Source: DASUGM01 sp036274055
Lineage (GTDB): Bacteria > Acidobacteriota > Vicinamibacteria > Vicinamibacterales > SCN-69-37
Length of the DNA stretch: 32,321 nt
Direction: 5' to 3'
Assembly: GCA_036274055.1 (NCBI GenBank)
Contig: DASUGM010000103.1
Location: forward strand, 1 to 32,321
Under the pieces are notes generated by a model that made no database searches, had not been told where the DNA came from, and saw only the letters and a program-made list of their open reading frames with translations. Shown here piece after piece: positions 15,756-23,298 of this stretch. Position 1 is the stretch's first letter. Each line of letters begins with the position of its first letter. The position numbers and the translations under genes were made by a program.

Positions 15756-17150
15756 ATGCAGTTCATCACGGGAAAGCATCTGCCTCGCCGGACGTTCTTG
15801 CGCGGAATGGGCGCAGCCGTCGCACTGCCGTTTCTTGATGCGATGACACCGGCCGGGTTGAGCGGCCAGAAAGCTGCCTCGGCCGCCGCGGCGAACAAGA
15901 TGACGCGGTTGATCTGCATCGAGGAAGTGCATGGCCTCGCCGGCTGCACGACCTTCGGCGCGAGCAAGTACTTGTATGCGCCGGAGCAAGTCGGGCGCAA
16001 CTTCACGCTGGTGCCGGACAACCCGCTGTCCGCGCTCGACAAGTACAAGGATCAGCTGACCATCATCAGCAACACCGACTGCAAGATGGCGGAAGCGTTC
16101 GCGCCACCCGAAATCGGCGGCGACCACTTCCGCTCGAGCGCGGTGTTTCTGACCCAGTCGCACCCGAAGCAGACGCAGGGCTCGGACATCTGGGCCGGCA
16201 CGTCGCTGGATCAGATGTACGCCAAGCAGTTCGGCCAGAGCACACCGCTGCCGTCGATGCAGTTCTGCATCGAGAACCTCGACCAGGCCGGCGGCTGCAC
16301 CTACAACTACTCGTGCGCCTACACCGACTCGATCAGCTGGGCGTCGCCCAACGAGCCGCTGCCGATGATTCGCGACCCGCGCGTCGCCTTCGACATGCTG
16401 TTCGGCGCCGGCGCGACCCCGGAGGCGCGCGCCGCCAATCGCCAGACCCGCCGCGGCATTCTCGACTGGATCTCCGGCGAAGTCGCCGGCATCCGCGCCC
16501 AGCTCGGATCGTCCGACAAAGTCCGCCTCGATCGCTATCTCGACAACATCGGCGAGGTCGAGCGCCGCATCCGGATGATCGAAGCGCGGAACAGCAGCGG
16601 CGAGGATCGCGAGCTGCCCGATGCGCCGGCTGGCGTCCCCGATTCGTTCTCGGAGCACATGCGGCTGATGTTCGACCTGCAGGTGCTCGCGCTGCAGACC
16701 GACATGACCCGCGTCATCGCCTTCAAGACCGGCCGCGACGCCCAGAACCGCGTCTTCCCGGAGAGCGGTTCCAGCCAGCCGTTCCACCCCGCCTCGCACC
16801 ATGGCAACAACGAGGCGCGCATCCTCGAGTTCAACAAGATCTGCAAGTACCGCGTCGGCACGATGGCGTACTTCCTCGACAAGATGAAGAACACGATGGA
16901 CGGCGACGCCAGCCTGCTCGACAAGTCGATGATCATGTGGGGCTCGCCGATGGCGGACCCCAACGTGCACAACCACCGTCGCTGCCCGCTCGTGCTGATG
17001 GGCGGCGCCAACGGTCAGCTCAAGGGCGGCATCCATCTCAAGGCCGACGAGGGCACGCCGATGGCGAACGTGATGCTGACGGCGATGCACAAGCTCGGCA
17101 TGAACGTCGAGTCGTTCGGCGACAGTACTGGCGAGTTCTCACTGGCTTAG
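15756..17150 (+). CDS. Tat-exported DUF1552 protein
   Basis: A 464-residue DUF1552 family protein, related to the alkaline-phosphatase-like DUF1501 group. It begins with a twin-arginine signal (RRTFLRGMGAAVALPFLDAM, R11 and R12), so it is folded before export, which often means a cofactor or a complex. Typical blocks include DQLTIISNTDC, GDHFRSSAVFLT, RRGILDWISGEV and FHPASHHGN. A GAGGAG ribosome site stands 7 bases before the ATG. It pairs with the upstream DUF1592 cytochrome, and this two-gene module recurs in Acidobacteriota and Planctomycetota. Substrate and reaction are unknown. Confidence 0.92.
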   Translation: MQFITGKHLPRRTFLRGMGAAVALPFLDAMTPAGLSGQKAASAAAANKMTRLICIEEVHGLAGCTTFGASKYLYAPEQVGRNFTLVPDNPLSALDKYKDQLTIISNTDCKMAEAFAPPEIGGDHFRSSAVFLTQSHPKQTQGSDIWAGTSLDQMYAKQFGQSTPLPSMQFCIENLDQAGGCTYNYSCAYTDSISWASPNEPLPMIRDPRVAFDMLFGAGATPEARAANRQTRRGILDWISGEVAGIRAQLGSSDKVRLDRYLDNIGEVERRIRMIEARNSSGEDRELPDAPAGVPDSFSEHMRLMFDLQVLALQTDMTRVIAFKTGRDAQNRVFPESGSSQPFHPASHHGNNEARILEFNKICKYRVGTMAYFLDKMKNTMDGDASLLDKSMIMWGSPMADPNVHNHRRCPLVLMGGANGQLKGGIHLKADEGTPMANVMLTAMHKLGMNVESFGDSTGEFSLA

Positions 17151-17226
17151 GACGGTTGGCTCAGGGCTCACGGCTCATGGCTCGGCGAACGAACACCGAG
17201 CCCTGAGTCGTGAGCCTTGAGCCGTC
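17151..17226. repeat. GGCTCA-type inverted repeat
   Basis: The left arm (17151-17185) and right arm (17196-17226) pair nearly throughout, with a 4-base insertion and a few mismatches, around a 10-base loop. Both arms are built of degenerate GGCTCA/GGCTCG units like those at 11219-11257. It fills the whole gap between the DUF1552 stop and the ribosome site of the ankyrin gene. It could cut or lower transcription into the ankyrin gene, or protect the upstream mRNA end. Confidence 0.75.
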
Positions 17227-17242
17227 TTAGAGGGATACCGCG

Positions 17243-19270
17243 ATGAAGCGCCTAATCGTTCACTTCGGCTTTGCGTTGCTGGTAAGCAGCGCGCTGCTAT
17301 CCGCTCAACAGTCCTCGTCCTCGGTCGCCGACGCGGCTCGTCGCGGTGATGCGGCGGCGGTGAGAACGCTGCTGCAGCAGGGCGCCGACGTCAACGCGGC
17401 GCTGGGCGACGGCATGACGGCGCTGCACTGGGCCGCTGATCGCGGCGACGCCGCCTTGGCCGAGATGCTGCTCGTCGCGGGCGCCAATCCCGCCGCGGTG
17501 ACGCGCATCGGCAACTACACGCCGCTGCATCTGGCCGCCAAAGCCGGCAGCGCCGGCGTCGTCAAGGCGCTGCTCGCCAAGGGCGCGGATCCCTCAGTCC
17601 GGGTCACCACCGGCGGCGTCGCGCCGCTGCATCTGGCGGCCGCGGCCGGCAGCCTCGAAGCGGTGACGCTGCTGCTCGACAAGGGCGCCGACGTCAACAT
17701 GAAAGAGACCGAGTGGAACCAGACGCCGCTGATCTTCGCGGCCTCGTTCGATCGCGTCGACGTCGTCAATCTGCTGATCAAGCGCGGCGCCGACGTCGAG
17801 GCCCTGACCAGGACGGTCAATCTCACGCAGCAGCAGCAGGTCGATCGTCAGGCGACGACGCTCTATCGCACAGTGCTCGCCAATACGGTGGCCAAGGGCG
17901 AAGAGCCGACGGCGGCCCAGCAGCAGGCGGCGTTCGAATCGATGCGCGAACTGTTCGTGTCCGGCAAGGTGCCCGAGCCGCCGGCTCCGGGCGCGGCCGG
18001 CGCCGGCCGCGGCGGCGGTGGCGGCGGCGGACGTGGTGGCGCGCCGGCGGCGGATCCAGTTCCCGCGGCCGCGCAGCCGCAGCCCGGCGCGGGCCGGCAG
18101 TTCGGCGGCGGCGCCCCGGGCGCCGGTGCTCCGCAGACCCAGACCGACCTGCAGAATGCCGAAGGCGGACCGGCCCCGAACACCAACGCCAAGGGCGGCA
18201 TGAACGCGCTCCATCACGCCGCGCGTCAGGGCTACACCCACACCGTCGCCGCGCTGCTCGACGCCGGCGCCAAGATCGACAGGAAGACCGGTGACGGCCA
18301 CACGCCGCTGCTCGTCGCGTTGATCAACGGCCAGTTCGACACCGCGATGGAGTTGATCAAGCGCGGCGCCGACGTCAACATCGCCTCCGATCCGCACGGC
18401 GCGACGCCGCTGTGGGTCGCGATCAATACCCGCTGGCAGCCGCGCACGCGCTTCCCGCAGCCGCAGGAAATGGAGCTGCAGAAGGCGACCTATCTCGACG
18501 TCGCGCAGGCGCTGCTCGACAAAGGCGCCGATCCGAACGCGCGCCTGCGTGCGCATCCCTGGTACATGGTTTACACCGGCTGCGGCAACGGCAACTGCGG
18601 CCTGCCGAACATGAGCGGCGCAACGGCGTTCTGGCGCGCCGCCTACAGCGTCGATCTCGACGCGATGAAGCTGCTCGTCAAGTACGGCGCTGATCCCAAC
18701 ATCCCGACCTTCGTCCAGCGCGCGGCCGGCGGCGGCCGCGGCGGCTTTGCCGGCGGCGGTGGTGGTGGCGGCGGCCGCGGCGGCGGCCGTGGCGGCGGCG
18801 GCGGTGGTGGCGGCAACGGCGACGATCCCGTCCCCGCGGCGCCGGCGACCCCGGCTCCGGCTGGCGCGCCCGCGCTTCCTCCGGTGCCTCCGGGCGGTCC
18901 GGCGGTTTACGCGATTCACGCCGCGGCCGGCGTCGAATACGGCGAAGGCTTCGTCGGCAACGCCCATCGTCATGCGCCCGACGGCTGGTTGCCGACGGTG
19001 AAGTACCTCGTTGAAGTCCTCGGCGCCGACGTCAACGCTCGCGACGACGGCGGCTACACGCCGCTGCATCACGCCGCGGCACGCGGCGACAACGAGATGA
19101 TTCTTTATCTCATCTCGAAGGGCGCGGACGTGAAAGCCGTTTCACGCCGCGGTCAGACGACCGTCGACATGGCCAACGGACCGGTGTCGCGCATCTCGCC
19201 GTTCCCGGAGACGATCGCCCTGCTCGAGAAGCTGGGCGCGATCAACAACCACAAGTGCCAGAGCTGCTAG
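17243..19270 (+). CDS. Exported ankyrin-repeat protein with Gly-rich linkers
   Basis: This 675-residue protein has a Sec signal (to about residue 21) and several ankyrin blocks of the GxTPLHxAAxxG...LLxxGADVN type. They cluster at about 27-185, 320-390, 415-490 and 575-665. Two linkers are extremely glycine/arginine-rich (about 250-275 and 495-525) with Pro/Ala-rich flanks. Cysteines appear only in special places: GCGNGNCG near 450 and a C-terminal CQSC (672-675), which may form disulfides or bind metal. Ankyrin repeats suggest protein binding in the periplasm. The gene follows the DUF1592 and DUF1552 genes in the same direction and may belong functionally with them. An AGAGGG site precedes the ATG by 8 bases. 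Confidence 0.92.
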   Translation: MKRLIVHFGFALLVSSALLSAQQSSSSVADAARRGDAAAVRTLLQQGADVNAALGDGMTALHWAADRGDAALAEMLLVAGANPAAVTRIGNYTPLHLAAKAGSAGVVKALLAKGADPSVRVTTGGVAPLHLAAAAGSLEAVTLLLDKGADVNMKETEWNQTPLIFAASFDRVDVVNLLIKRGADVEALTRTVNLTQQQQVDRQATTLYRTVLANTVAKGEEPTAAQQQAAFESMRELFVSGKVPEPPAPGAAGAGRGGGGGGGRGGAPAADPVPAAAQPQPGAGRQFGGGAPGAGAPQTQTDLQNAEGGPAPNTNAKGGMNALHHAARQGYTHTVAALLDAGAKIDRKTGDGHTPLLVALINGQFDTAMELIKRGADVNIASDPHGATPLWVAINTRWQPRTRFPQPQEMELQKATYLDVAQALLDKGADPNARLRAHPWYMVYTGCGNGNCGLPNMSGATAFWRAAYSVDLDAMKLLVKYGADPNIPTFVQRAAGGGRGGFAGGGGGGGGRGGGRGGGGGGGGNGDDPVPAAPATPAPAGAPALPPVPPGGPAVYAIHAAAGVEYGEGFVGNAHRHAPDGWLPTVKYLVEVLGADVNARDDGGYTPLHHAAARGDNEMILYLISKGADVKAVSRRGQTTVDMANGPVSRISPFPETIALLEKLGAINNHKCQSC

Positions 19271-19317
19271 TAAGAACGGCTTGAGTCTCGAGGCTTGGGG
19301 CTTGGGTCCTGAGCTGA

Positions 19318-19364
19318 GCAAACAATACGGGCCGGGCGCTGCAAGCGTCCGGCCCGTTTGCTTT
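19318..19364. terminator. Intrinsic terminator after the ankyrin gene
   Basis: A 13-bp GC-rich stem (19328-19340 with 19344-19356, one G-U pair) has a 3-base loop and is followed by tttgcttt. Bases before the stem (agcaaac) also pair with gtttgct behind it, so the structure could work in both directions. It lies 57 bp after the ankyrin stop. Confidence 0.85.
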
Positions 19365-19378
19365 GAAAGAGCTTCAAT

Positions 19379-19622
19379 CAAGAGCCTTCAACATGAAGCG
19401 CATGAAGAAGAGCTTGGGTTCTTTTCTTTGGAAAACACTTGCGAGCTGAGCGCTGAGGGAAGAGCGCTTCAGAAGGTGGAGCTCATGAAGAGCCTGACAC
19501 CTGCGGTCAGGACGCCCTTCATGGCCTCCTCTGAATCTGGTCTCACTGAGGACGCATCTCGCAAGGGTTTCCAAAAAGAAGAACCAAGCTCTTCTTCATA
19601 CCCTTCATGTTGAAGGCTCTTG
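19379..19622. repeat. Palindromic repeat family 2, copy A (244 bp)
   Basis: The outer arms 19379-19445 and 19558-19622 pair nearly throughout (caagagccttcaacatgaag with its complement at the far end). The inner arms around gcctgac / gtcagg continue the fold to a short loop near 19500-19506, so the whole 244 bp is one imperfect hairpin. It lies between the convergent ankyrin and cytochrome genes. Copy B at 20574-20796 is alignable over its full length. Short open frames inside it on both strands are by-products of the palindrome. Together with the terminator it accounts for the 381-bp gap between genes. Confidence 0.88.
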
Positions 19623-19651
19623 GAGACAAGCGCGAAGCGCTCATCTCGTTC

Positions 19652-20485
19652 TCATCCCTTGACCCGGAACGTGCCGTCTTCCATCCGTTCGCGGTGCGCC
19701 GCGTGACAGGTCGCGCAGAGCTTGGTCAGTCCCGTGGCGTTGCTCTTGGCGTCGTCCCACTTGCCCGCGGCGGCCGCCAGCTCGGCGTCGGTGACCATCT
19801 TCAGCGCGTCGCCCGCCCAGCCGATCGCATCGGCGGTGTTCCGCGTCTTGAAGAACGCCTGCGTGTCGGTGAACGCCTTCTTGAGGATGTCAGCCTGCGC
19901 TTTGACGCCGGCCAGATCGGAGCCGTCGGCGGAGGTGCGCAGCGCGGTCGAGGCCGTCTGGACGCCCTTCATCGTCGCGCTGAGCGCCAGCTCGGCTGGC
20001 GTCGGCGGCGGGATCGGCTTCTTGGCGAGATCGGTGAGCGCCATGTCGACGACCGAGGTCGCCATCACCGCCGGTTTGCCCTTGAACTTCTCGATCAGCT
20101 CGGGCGACAGATCCAGCGTGTAGGTCTTGTTGCGCCTGGCGACTTCTTCGGGCGAGAACTTGAAGACCTCGCCGACGACGGTGATGTAGGCGTTCAGAGC
20201 CGGCGCAGTCTGGAGATTCGGCGCGATGACCAGGACGTCCTTGCCCGTCGACGTCATCTTGTTCTGATCGACGGTGAACGTCGTCTTCGAGAGCAGCGCT
20301 TCGACCGCGGCGGACATCGACACGTTCTCGCCGTAGAAGGTCTCGGGCATCTGCGCGATCGAGCTGGCCGCGGCCGGCACCAGCGGACGGGCCGCGGCGC
20401 CGCCACCCTGCGGCGGGCCCTGCTGTGCGCGGACGGCGATGGTCGCGACAAGAATGACGGCAGCGGCAGCAGGCAGGCGGCGCAT
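19652..20485 (-). CDS. Exported monohaem cytochrome c with C-terminal haem site
   Basis: This 277-residue protein has a Sec signal (MRRLPAAAAVILVATIAVRAQ). A Pro/Gly/Ala stretch follows, then a domain starting near SIAQMPETFYGENVSMSAAV that I do not recognise, then a helical C-terminal half ending in CATCHAAHRERM (C257, C260, H261). A haem motif near the C-terminus after a helical bundle recalls cytochrome c-prime/c-556 proteins. It probably carries electrons or binds small ligands outside the cytoplasm. The ATG at 20485 was chosen because GGAGGA lies 7 bases upstream; a TTG at 20491 is too close to that site. The gene stands alone, bracketed by the two copies of palindromic family 2. Confidence 0.8.
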   Translation of the reverse strand: MRRLPAAAAVILVATIAVRAQQGPPQGGGAAARPLVPAAASSIAQMPETFYGENVSMSAAVEALLSKTTFTVDQNKMTSTGKDVLVIAPNLQTAPALNAYITVVGEVFKFSPEEVARRNKTYTLDLSPELIEKFKGKPAVMATSVVDMALTDLAKKPIPPPTPAELALSATMKGVQTASTALRTSADGSDLAGVKAQADILKKAFTDTQAFFKTRNTADAIGWAGDALKMVTDAELAAAAGKWDDAKSNATGLTKLCATCHAAHRERMEDGTFRVKG

Positions 20486-20573
20486 GGGCAAATCCTCCGG
20501 GATTTCTCGGCATTCTAGCCTGCTGGCCGATTTCGGGCTACCAGCCCCCCAGCATGCCAGGCTGGGCCTGCGG

Positions 20574-20796
20574 AAAAGCCTTCAACGTGGAGGACGGGAG
20601 AAGAGCTGCTCCTTGGAAAACCCTGCGAGAAACTTCTGAGAGAAAAGCGCACCAGAAGTGCGGAGTTCATGGAGCGGGCCTGACAGCGCTCAGATTGTCT
20701 TCATTTCCTCCTCCGAATCTGTCTTACACAGCGAGCATCTCGTAAGGGTTTCCCAAGAGCAGGCTCTTCTTCACGTCCTTCATGTTGAAGGCTTTT
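20574..20796. repeat. Palindromic repeat family 2, copy B (223 bp)
   Basis: The left arm (20574-20629) and right arm (20739-20796) are inverted copies (aaaagccttcaac with gttgaaggctttt, and later cctgcgag with ctcgtaagg). The sequence is homologous to copy A: both share ccttcatgttgaaggct, gcatctcg-aagggtttcc and a cctcctc-gaatctg segment. It fills most of the 337-bp gap between the start of the cytochrome gene and the stop of the sulfatase-like gene. I see no gene in that gap. Confidence 0.85.
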
Positions 20797-20822
20797 GGGA
20801 CCAGCGCTTGTTCGCTGCGTGC

Positions 20823-22181
20823 CTATCGGCACGGCACGTGGACGTGCGTGCGTGCCGTATCGTCGAGCGCGGCAGCAGCCATCGCCGCCATGCAGTCCTT
20901 CGGGTCGGGCAGGTCGCTGTTCTTCGCGTTGCCTGCGCCGCTCGACGACGCGTAGCCGAGCGACGCGAGCCGCTCCCGCAATTCCTTCGACACCGGGGCT
21001 GGCGTTGACGCCCGCGTGGACACCGAGGCGATTGCTTCGAGACGGCGCCGCATCGCCTCGACAGTGGATGTCCGGGTGGCGGCGAGATTTCGCTGCTCGA
21101 ACGGATCGTTGTCGAGGTCGTAGAGCTCCGGCTTCGGTGCCTCGATGAACTTGTAGCGGTCATCGCGCAGCGACGCCAGCGCGCTCCAGCCGATCCGCCG
21201 CGGATAGAGCGACTCCGCATAGGCCTCGCGGTGGTCGTCGGCGCCCCGCATCAACGCCGACAGGCTGCGGCCGTCGCTGTGCCGCGCCGGCTGACCGGCC
21301 AGTTCCAGGATCGTCGGCATCACGTCGATGGTGCGCGCGATCGCGGTGACGCGGGTCGGAGCGACACCGGGCGCGCGGATCATCAACGGTATCTGCATGA
21401 CGTTGTCGTAGAGAAAGATCCCGTGGTCGCGCTCGCCGCGCTCCCCGAGTGATTCGCCGTGATCCGCGAGCACGACGACGACGGTGCGCCCGGCGAGTCC
21501 GCGGCGGTCGAGCGTGTCGAGCAGGCGGCGCAGTTGCGCGTCCGCGAACGCGATCTCGGCGACGTAGCGATTGCTGATCTGCGAGGCAAACGGCTCGGGC
21601 GGCTCGTACGGCTGGTGGGCGTCGTAGAGATGCGTCCACAACAGGAACGGGCGCTGGTCGGCGTGTTCGAGCCAGGCGATCGCGTCGTTCATCACTTCGT
21701 CGCCGCGCCGCTGGCTGCGGTGACGGCCGAACTGGTTGAGGCCGGTGTCCTGATAGCGATCGAAGCCCGGCGCGAGACCGCGATCGGGATCGAGGACGGC
21801 GGAGGCGACAAACGCCGCGGTCTGATAGCCGCTGCCGTGAAGCACTTCCGCCAGCGTGTCGAACTGGGCGTCGAGCGGCGGATCCGCGTTGTCATGAACT
21901 CCGTGCGATACCGGCAATAAACCGGTGAACAGGCTGGTGTGCGCCGGCAGCGTCAGCGGGACGATTGTGTACGCCCGCTGGAACACCGCGCCTTCGCGCG
22001 CCAGCCGCTCGAGCCCTGGCATCGACGCGTCCATGTAACCGTACGGCGTCAACCGATCCACGCGGGTCGTGTCGAGCGTGACGACGACGACGTTGAGCGG
22101 TCCGCGACCGACGCCGCAGCTGGCGCTGATCCCGAACAGCGCCAGCGCGGCGAACGTGCAGGGCCAGGCGTGGCTGGTCAT
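20823..22181 (-). CDS. Sulfatase-fold hydrolase without formylglycine site
   Basis: This 452-residue protein of the alkaline phosphatase/sulfatase superfamily begins with a hydrophobic export signal with a Cys at 22 (a poor lipobox). Metal-site blocks are present: LDTTR (D37), ADHGES (D240, H241) and RDHGIF (H253). The sulfatase nucleophile motif C/S-x-P-x-R is replaced by TLPAH (T77 to H81), so no formylglycine can form. Threonine is the nucleophile in related phosphodiesterases and phosphoglycerol transferases, so a phosphoester or phospholipid-headgroup activity is possible. Related Acidobacteriota proteins often carry a C-terminal TPR domain; here the chain ends soon after LGYASSS and DPKDC. 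The ATG overlaps the stop of the upstream lipoprotein gene (ATGA), so it is translationally coupled. Confidence 0.85.
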   Translation of the reverse strand: MTSHAWPCTFAALALFGISASCGVGRGPLNVVVVTLDTTRVDRLTPYGYMDASMPGLERLAREGAVFQRAYTIVPLTLPAHTSLFTGLLPVSHGVHDNADPPLDAQFDTLAEVLHGSGYQTAAFVASAVLDPDRGLAPGFDRYQDTGLNQFGRHRSQRRGDEVMNDAIAWLEHADQRPFLLWTHLYDAHQPYEPPEPFASQISNRYVAEIAFADAQLRRLLDTLDRRGLAGRTVVVVLADHGESLGERGERDHGIFLYDNVMQIPLMIRAPGVAPTRVTAIARTIDVMPTILELAGQPARHSDGRSLSALMRGADDHREAYAESLYPRRIGWSALASLRDDRYKFIEAPKPELYDLDNDPFEQRNLAATRTSTVEAMRRRLEAIASVSTRASTPAPVSKELRERLASLGYASSSGAGNAKNSDLPDPKDCMAAMAAAALDDTARTHVHVPCR

Positions 22182-23272
22182 CGTGGTGTGAACGTCAGTT
22201 GGCCGACGCTGCAGCTGCCGACGTACGTATTGCCTCGCGATTGCAGCTGAGTGAGCTGGGTGCCGCCCTGCTGGAGAGCGCCCGAGAAGCGATTACCCGA
22301 TTGAGTCAGGACCGCTGTGCCCCAGCTCATCAAACGGCGGTTGTCGGGCAGCAGCTCTATCAGGGAGGGCGCAGACCCCGCCCCGCCGTAGTAGTAGTAG
22401 TAATAGCCGTTGTCCGCGAACAGGGACATGCCGGTCCCAGTGACGCGGCCTTCCATCAGATCGCCGCGGTTGGCGCTGTTATGGACGAACGATGGCTCGA
22501 TGAATCGCACCTCGATCAGCGCGTCTGACTGCTTCACGACGGCGGTGTAGACGCGCTGCCGCAAATCGGCCGGGAACGCGGTGCTGCAGTTGCTCCAGTT
22601 GAAGGTCGCCGTGTAGGTGCCTTCGACTCTCATCCGCGGTCCCGCCAGCGGAATCTGGATATTCACAGTCGTGTGCCTGTCGATCGTCAGGTTCTTTCGC
22701 TCGGTGTCGGTGTAGCCCGGGCGCGTGACGACGAGGTCGACGTTGCGCTTGACGCCGTAGAGCCGGTAGTAGCCGCTCTCGTCGGCGTCCGTCTGCGGGC
22801 CCGTTTCATCGGCGTCGCGGACGCGAATGTGCGCGTTTGGCACAGGGCTGACGCCGTCGTCCTCGACGATGCGTCCGGTGACCCGGAACGTTCCGTCAGG
22901 CACGACGACGATCTCGCGAGAGATGTTTCGGTTCGAGTAACGCGCGCTGAATGTCGCTTCGCCATTGGCGACAGCGCGGAAACGGCCCTGACCCAGCGAG
23001 GTGACGTACGTCGAGTTGTTGATCGACCACTGCGCGGCAGCGGTGACGTCGTTTCGTGAGCCGTCCGAGAACACCGCGATCAGCGTGAACTCGGACGTCG
23101 CGCCGGGCGCGAGCGTCGTCTGCCCGGTCAGCTCGAGGCCGGTCAGGACCGGCGATGACGACGTCGTTTGTGGGCTGGGCGATGGCCCTGCTGGGCCATT
23201 CTTCGGGTCGTCGCAGGTCGCTGCGAGCAGGGATGTGAAGAGAATCGCTATCACGATGTTCAAAGTACGCAT
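22178..23272 (-). CDS. Secreted Ig-like / carboxypeptidase-regulatory lipoprotein, paralogue 1
   Basis: This 364-residue probable lipoprotein (Cys 20) has a bacterial Ig-like domain (about 40-125, SEFTLIAVFSDGSRNDVT). A carboxypeptidase regulatory-like beta-sandwich follows (about 130-215, GTFRVTGRIVEDDG). The C-terminal domain (about 220-364) I do not recognise; it contains a run of six tyrosines encoded by 22388-22405. It resembles the next upstream gene along its whole length, so the two arose by tandem duplication. The ATG at 23272 was chosen because the GCGAGG upstream is conserved with the paralogue; the ATG at 23302, which overlaps the preceding stop, is an alternative. A structural or binding role at the cell surface is likely. 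Confidence 0.8.
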   Translation of the reverse strand: MRTLNIVIAILFTSLLAATCDDPKNGPAGPSPSPQTTSSSPVLTGLELTGQTTLAPGATSEFTLIAVFSDGSRNDVTAAAQWSINNSTYVTSLGQGRFRAVANGEATFSARYSNRNISREIVVVPDGTFRVTGRIVEDDGVSPVPNAHIRVRDADETGPQTDADESGYYRLYGVKRNVDLVVTRPGYTDTERKNLTIDRHTTVNIQIPLAGPRMRVEGTYTATFNWSNCSTAFPADLRQRVYTAVVKQSDALIEVRFIEPSFVHNSANRGDLMEGRVTGTGMSLFADNGYYYYYYGGAGSAPSLIELLPDNRRLMSWGTAVLTQSGNRFSGALQQGGTQLTQLQSRGNTYVGSCSVGQLTFTPR

Positions 23273-23298
23273 GGCGCCTCGCTTTCGTGGGAGCTGAG

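Noticed and set aside
19374..19613. Short open frames on both strands within the 244-bp palindrome
   Set aside because: They mirror each other because of the inverted repeat and have no ribosome site or known motif.
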